64,000 nt of DNA, from assembly GCF_036320965.1 (NCBI RefSeq), contig NC_092248.1, positions 24,456,977-24,520,976 on the forward strand. Direction: 5' to 3'. Below the pieces are notes generated by a model, which did no database searches, was not told the origin of the DNA, and saw only the letters and a list, made by a program, of their open reading frames with translations. The position numbers were made by a program, and so were the translations under genes. Below are positions 59,013 through 64,000 of this stretch, in pieces. Every line of letters starts with the position of its first letter. Position 1 is the stretch's first letter. The DNA comes from Panulirus ornatus. Lineage: Eukaryota > Arthropoda > Malacostraca > Decapoda > Palinuridae.

Positions 59013-61778
59013 TGTAAAAAGCGAGATATACATAAGTATACGTATGTAAGTAGGAGAGATGGACAGAGAGCGTTATTGGATTACGTGTTAATTTACAGGC
59101 GAAAGAGAAACTTTTGGATGTTAATATGCTAAGAGGTGCAACTGGAGGGATGTCTGATCATTTCTTGTGGAGGCGAAGATGAAGATTTGTATGGGTTTTC
59201 AGAAAAGAAGAGAGAATGTTGTGGGGAAGAGGGTGGTGAGAGTAAGTGAACTTGGGAAGGAGACTTGTGTTAGGAAGTACCAGGAGAGACTGAGTACAGA
59301 ATGGAAAAAGGTGAGAACAAAGGAGGTAAGGGAAGTGGGGGAGGAATGGGGTGTATCTAGGGAAGCAGTGATGGCCTGCGCAAAAGATGCTTGTGGCATG
59401 AGAAGCGTGGGAGGTGGTTTGATTGGAAAGGGTAGTGAGTGATGGGATGAAGAAGTAAGATTATTAGTGAAAGAGAACAGAAAGGCATTTGGACGATTTT
59501 TGCAGGGAAAAAATGCAAATGAGTGGGAGTTGTATAAAAGAAAGAGACTGGAGATCAAGAGAAAGGTGCAAGAGGTGAAAAAGAGGGCAAATGAGAGTTG
59601 GGGTGAGAAAGTATCATTAAATTTTAGTGAGAATAAAAAGATGTTTTTGAAGGAGGTAAATAAAGTGCGTAAGACAAAGGAACAATTGGGAACGTCAGTG
59701 AAGGGGGCTAATAGGGAGGTGATAACAACTAATGGTGATGTGAGAAAGAGATGGAGTAAGTATTTTGAAGGTTTGTTGAATGTGTTTGATGACAGAGTGG
59801 CAGATATAGGGTATTTTGGTCGAGAAGGTGTGCAAAATGAAAAAATTAGGGAAAATGATTTGGTAAACAGAGAAGAGGTAGTAAAAGCTTTGCGGAAGAT
59901 GAAAGCCGTTAGGGCAGCGGGTTTGGATGGTTTTGCAGTGGAATTTATTAAAAAAGGGGGTGACTGTATTGTTGACTTGTTGGTAAGGTTATTGATGTAT
60001 GTATGATTCATGGTGAGGTGCCTGAGGATTGGCGGAATGCTTGCATAGTGCCATTGTACAAAGGCAAAGGGGATAAAAGTGAGTGCTCAAATTACAGTGG
60101 TATAAGTTTCCTGAGTATTCCTGGTAAATTATATGGGAGGGTATTGACTGAGAGGGTGAAGGCATGTACAGAGCATTGGGGAAGAGCGGTGTGGTTTCAG
60201 AAGTGGTAGAGGACGTGTGGATCAGGTGTTTGCTTTGAAGAATGTATGTGAGAAATACTTAGAAAAGCAAACGGATTTGTATGTAGCATTTATGCATCTG
60301 GAGAAGGCATATGATATAGTTGATAGAGATGCTCTGTGGAAGGTATTACGAATATATGGTGTGGGAGGCAAGTTGTTAGAAGCAGTGAAGAGTTTTTATC
60401 GAGGACGTAAGGCATGTGTACGTGTAGGAAGAGAGGAAAGTGATTGGTACTCAGTGAATGTAGGTTTGCGGCAGGGGTGTGTGATGTCTCCATAGCTGTT
60501 TAATTTGTTTATGGATGGGGTTGTTAGGGAGGTGAATGAAAGAGTTTTGGAAAGAGGGGCAAGTATGAAGTCTGTTGGGGATGAGAGAGCTTGGGAAGTG
60601 AGTCAGTTGTTGTTCGCTGATTTATACAGCGCTGGTGGCTGATTCATGTGAGAAACTGCAGAAGCTGGTGACTGAGTTTGGTAAAGTGTGTGAAAGAAAA
60701 AAGTTGAGAGTAAATGTGAATAAGAGTAAGGTTATTAGGTACAGTCGGGTTGAGGGTCAAGTAAATTGGGAAGTAAGTTTGAATGGAAAAAACAGGAGGA
60801 AGTGAAGTGTTTTAGACATCTGGGATTGGATTTGGCAGCGGAAGTCAATCATAGGGTGGTGGAGGGGGCGAAAATTCTGGAAGCCTTGAAGAATGTGTGG
60901 AAGTCGAGAACATTATCTTGGAAAGCAAAATTGGGTATGTTTGAAGGAATAGTGGTTCCAACAATGTTTTATGGTTGCGAGGCGTTGGCTGTGGATAGAG
61001 TTGTGCGCAGGAGGGTGGATGTGCTGGAAATGATAAGTTTGAGGAAAATATGTGGTGTTAGGTGGTTTGATCGAGTAAGTAATGTAATGGTAAGAGAGAT
61101 TTGTGGTAATAAAAAGATTGTGGTTGAGAGAGCAGAAGAGGGTGTTTTGAAATGGTTTGGTCACACGGAGAGAATGAGTGAGGAAAGATTGACCAAGAGG
61201 ATATATGTGTCATAGGTGGAGGGAACGAGGAGAAGTGGGAGACCAAATTGGAGGTGGAATGATGGATTGAAAAAGATTTTGAGTGATCGGGGCCTGAACA
61301 TGCAGGAGGGTGAAAGGCGTGCAAGGAATAGAGTGAATTGGAACGATGAGGTATACCGGGGTCAACGTGCTGTCAATAGATTGAACCAGGGCTTGTGAAG
61401 CGTCTGGGGTAAACCATGCAAAGTTCTGTGGGGCCTGGATGTGGAAAGAGATCTGTTGTTTCGGTGCATTATTACATGCCAGCTAGAGACTGAGTGTGAA
61501 CGAATGTGGCCCTTGTTGTCTTTTCATAGGGGGGTGGGTGTTGTTATCCATATGTGGCGAGGTGGCGATGGAAATGAATAAAGGCAGACTATGAATTATG
61601 TACATGTCCATATATGTGTATGTCTCTGTGTGTATATATATGTATACATTGGATGTATAGGTATGTATATGTGCTCTGTGTGGACGTGTATGTATATACA
61701 TGTGTATATGGGTGGGTATGGTCATTGTTTTGTCTGTTTCCTTGCGCTACCTCGCTAACGAGGGAGACAGCAACAAAG
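59013..61778 (+). mobile_element. RTE-like LINE, 5'-truncated in endonuclease, long tail
   Basis: Copy 2 of 42963-45755. Frames 59167-59442, 59467-60006, 60003-60209 (here EVPEDWRNACIVPLYKGKGD is intact, while copy 1 has a deletion), 60217-60495 (MHLEKAYDIVDRDALW with Asp to His; TAG after VMSP), then a frameshift in FADD, 60766-61215 and 61216-61398. Not functional. Confidence 0.9.
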
Positions 61779-61819
61779 CAAAATAAAATATATATTTTTT
61801 TTTTTTTTTTTTTTTTATA
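61779..61819. repeat. TA/T-run junction between tail-to-tail RTEs
   Basis: AAAATAAAATATATA and about 20 T; the flanking tails are inverted. Confidence 0.9.
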
Positions 61820-64000
61820 CTTTGTCGCTGTCTCCCGCGTTTGCGAGGTAGCGCAAGGAAACAGACGAAAGAAATGGCCCAACCCCCCCCCATACACATG
61901 TACATACACATGTCCACACACGCAAATATACATACCTACACAGCTTTCCATGGTTTACCCCAGACGCTTCACATGCCTTGATTCAATCCACTGACAGCAC
62001 GTCAACCCCTGTATACCACATCGCTCCAATTCACTCTATTCCTTGCCCTCCTTTCACCCTCCTGCATGTTCAGGCCCCGATCACACAAAATCTTTTTCAC
62101 TCCATCTTTCCACCTCCAATTTGGTCTCCCTCTTCTCCTCGTTCCCTCCACCTCCGACACATATATCCTCTTGGTCAATCTTTCCTCACTCATTCTCTCC
62201 ATGTGCCCAAACCATTTCAAAACACCCTCTTCTGCTCTCTCAACCACGCTCTTTTTATTTCCACACATCTCTCTTACCCTTACGTTACTTACTCGATCAA
62301 ACCACCTCACACCACACATTGTCCTCAAACATCTCATTTCCAGCACATCCATCCTCCTGCGCACAACTCTATCCATAGCCCACGCCTCGCAACCATACAA
62401 CATTGTTGGAACTACTATTCCTTCAAACATACCCATTTTTGCTTTCCGGGATAATGTTCTCGACTTCCACACATTTTTCAAGGCTCCCAAAATTTTCGCC
62501 CCCTCCCCCACCCTATGATCCACTTCCGCTTCCATGGTTCCATCCGCTGACAGATCCACTCCCAGATATCTAAAACACTTCACTTCCTCCAGTTTTTCTC
62601 CATTCAAACTCACCTCCCAATTGACTTGACCCTCAACCCTACTGTACCTAATAACCTTGCTCTTATTGACATTTACTCTTAACTTTCTTCTTCCACACAC
62701 TTTACCAAACTCCGTCACCAGCTTCTGCAGTTTCTCACATGAATCCGCCACCAGCGCTGTATCATCAGCGAACAACAACTGACTCACTTCCCAAGCTCTC
62801 TCATCCCCAACAGACTTCATACTTGCCCCTCTTTCCAAAACTCTTGCATTTACCTCCCTAACAACCCCATCCATAAACAAATTAAACAACCATGGAGACA
62901 TCACACACCCCTGCCGCAAACCTACATTCACTGAGAACCAATCACTTTCCTCTCTTCCTACACGTACACATGCCTTACATCCTCGATAAAAACTTTTCAC
63001 TGCTTCTAACAACTTGCCTCCCACACCATATATTCTTAATACCTTCCACAGAGCATCTCTATCAACTCTATCATATGCCTTCTCCAGATCCATAAATGCT
63101 ACATACAAATCCATTTGCTTTTCTAAGTATTTCTCACATACATTCTTCAAAGCAAACACCTGATCCACACATCCTCTACCACTTCTGAAACCACACTGCT
63201 CTTCCCCAATCTGATGCTCTGTACATGCCTTCACCCTCTCAATCAATACCCTCCCATATAATTTACCAGGAATACTCAACAAACTTATACCTCTGTAATT
63301 TGAGCACTCACTCTTATCCCCTTTGCCTTTGTACAATGGCACTATGCAAGCATTCCGCCAATCCTCAGGCACCTCACCATGAGTCATACATACATTAAAT
63401 AACCTTACCAACCAGTCAACAATACAGTCACCCCCTTTTTTAATAAATTCCACTGCAATACCATCCAAACCTGCTGCCTTGCCGGCTTTCATCTTCCGCA
63501 AAGCTTTTACTACCTCTTCTCTGTTTACCAAATCATTTTCCCTAACCCTCTCACTTTGCACACCACCTCGACCCAAACACCCTATATCTGCCACTCTGTC
63601 ATCAGACACATTCAACAAACCTTCAAAATACTCATTCCATCTCCTTCTCACATCACCACTACTTGTTATTACCTCCCCATTTACGCCCTTTACTGAAGTT
63701 CCCATTTGCTCCCTTGTCTTACGCACCCTATTTACCTCCTTCCAGAACATCTTTTTATTCTCCCTAAAATTTACTGATAGTCTCTCACCCCAACTCTCAT
63801 TTGCCCTTTTTTTCACCTCTTGCACCTTTCTCTTGACCTCCTGTCTCTTTCATTTATACTTCTCCCACTCAATTGCATTTTTTCCCTGCAAAAATCGTCC
63901 AAATGCCTCTCTCTTCTCTTTCACTAATACTCTTACTTCTTCATCCCACCACTCACTACCCTTTCTAAACAGCCCACCTCCCACTCTTCTCATGCCACAA
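61820..64000 (-). mobile_element. Best preserved RTE-like LINE, short tail, runs off the window
   Basis: Terminal motif at 61823-61880 and short 3'UTR to about 62000. One uninterrupted minus-strand frame of 607 codons (63825-62002) covers the pre-RT linker (EYFEGLLNVSDDRVADIGCL), RT palm ([48 protein letters not shown]) and carboxy-terminal domain (GCEAWAMDRVVRRRMDVLEM, GHMERMSEERLTKRIYVSEV) to NWSDVVYRG. Just upstream a TGA (about 63849) replaces an Arg codon in YKRKRQEVKR; beyond it the frame continues (FLQGKNAIEWEKYK) to the window end. The endonuclease should lie to the right. Since the RT is intact and one substitution explains the break, this is probably the youngest copy here. Confidence 0.92.
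62002..63825 (-). CDS. RTE-type reverse transcriptase (607 codons, endonuclease part outside)
   Basis: Reverse transcriptase of the non-LTR element that would copy its RNA at a nicked target in the nucleus. In order: basic linker (about residues 1-110), KAAGLDGIAVEFIK (RT motif 0/1), VPLYKGKGDKSECSNYRGIS (motif 2), MDLEKAYDRVDRDALW (catalytic Asp, motif A), GLRQGCVMSP (motif B), [13 protein letters not shown] (catalytic DD, motif C), then a carboxy-terminal domain with YGCEAW and GHMERMSEERLTKR. No RNase H domain is seen, as is usual for the RTE group. The apparent start is only the first Met after a TGA; the native protein begins with the endonuclease. The clade assignment (RTE-like) is from the endonuclease/RT pattern and could be a neighbouring clade. 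Confidence 0.85.
   Translation of the reverse strand: MQEVKKRANESWGERLSVNFRENKKMFWKEVNRVRKTREQMGTSVKGVNGEVITSSGDVRRRWNEYFEGLLNVSDDRVADIGCLGRGGVQSERVRENDLVNREEVVKALRKMKAGKAAGLDGIAVEFIKKGGDCIVDWLVRLFNVCMTHGEVPEDWRNACIVPLYKGKGDKSECSNYRGISLLSIPGKLYGRVLIERVKACTEHQIGEEQCGFRSGRGCVDQVFALKNVCEKYLEKQMDLYVAFMDLEKAYDRVDRDALWKVLRIYGVGGKLLEAVKSFYRGCKACVRVGREESDWFSVNVGLRQGCVMSPWLFNLFMDGVVREVNARVLERGASMKSVGDERAWEVSQLLFADDTALVADSCEKLQKLVTEFGKVCGRRKLRVNVNKSKVIRYSRVEGQVNWEVSLNGEKLEEVKCFRYLGVDLSADGTMEAEVDHRVGEGAKILGALKNVWKSRTLSRKAKMGMFEGIVVPTMLYGCEAWAMDRVVRRRMDVLEMRCLRTMCGVRWFDRVSNVRVREMCGNKKSVVERAEEGVLKWFGHMERMSEERLTKRIYVSEVEGTRRRGRPNWRWKDGVKKILCDRGLNMQEGERRARNRVNWSDVVYRG

Overview
This is repeat-dominated eukaryotic nuclear DNA. 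The organism is most likely an arthropod, and a decapod crustacean is my best guess. That rests on the mix of RTE-type, CR1/Jockey-type and Penelope-like retroelements, the very dense (TA)n, (CA)n and (CT)n microsatellites, and a chemosensory variant ionotropic receptor (IR) style familiar from decapods. There are no bacterial-type genes, operons or CRISPR arrays. Two 100-N gaps (39965-40064 and 49426-49525) divide the window into three contigs: C1 (1-39964), C2 (40065-49425) and C3 (49526-64000).

The only host protein-coding signal is a set of six minus-strand exons of an IR-family receptor. Three are amino-terminal exons in C1 (22746-22975, 6984-7150, 319-444). One encodes the late ligand-binding domain, in C2 (46672-46886). 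Two encode the end of the ligand-binding domain and the last membrane helix with the stop codon, in C3 (54973-55138, 53744-53896). Splice sites and intron phases fit each other, but the physical order of the contigs does not match the order of the protein. The exons between the amino-terminal part and 46886 (first ligand-binding lobe, TM1, pore, TM2) are not in the window.

Most of the rest is one RTE-like non-LTR retrotransposon family (APE endonuclease, reverse transcriptase, terminal hairpin motif near GCGAGGTAGCGC) in more than 25 copies and fragments, often tail-to-tail around (TA)n. It has long and short 3'UTR versions and an apparent non-autonomous derivative with the same head and a related tail. 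The least damaged reverse transcriptase is on the minus strand at 62002-63825. Other elements are a degenerate Jockey/CR1-like LINE (about 18926-22360), a CR1-like 3' end (7260-7800), a CR1-type ORF1 with a GDSL-esterase-like core (51600-52420), two Penelope-like fragments (33403-34545, with a GIY-YIG nuclease and a probable hammerhead ribozyme; 48640-48955) and two copies of a tRNA-derived SINE.

A block of about 5.9 kb is present twice, nearly identical (about 40065-45981 and 56120-61950). If C2 and C3 are overlapping haplotypes joined through this block, the order becomes C3-left, block, C2-right, and the last three IR exons become collinear. Other notable structure: a 32-bp minisatellite (54205-54972) whose every unit resembles the 5' splice site of the neighbouring IR exon; a 17-residue Asn tract followed by three consecutive N-glycosylation sequons in the first IR exon; and 37-bp and 42-bp minisatellites beside the receptor exons.
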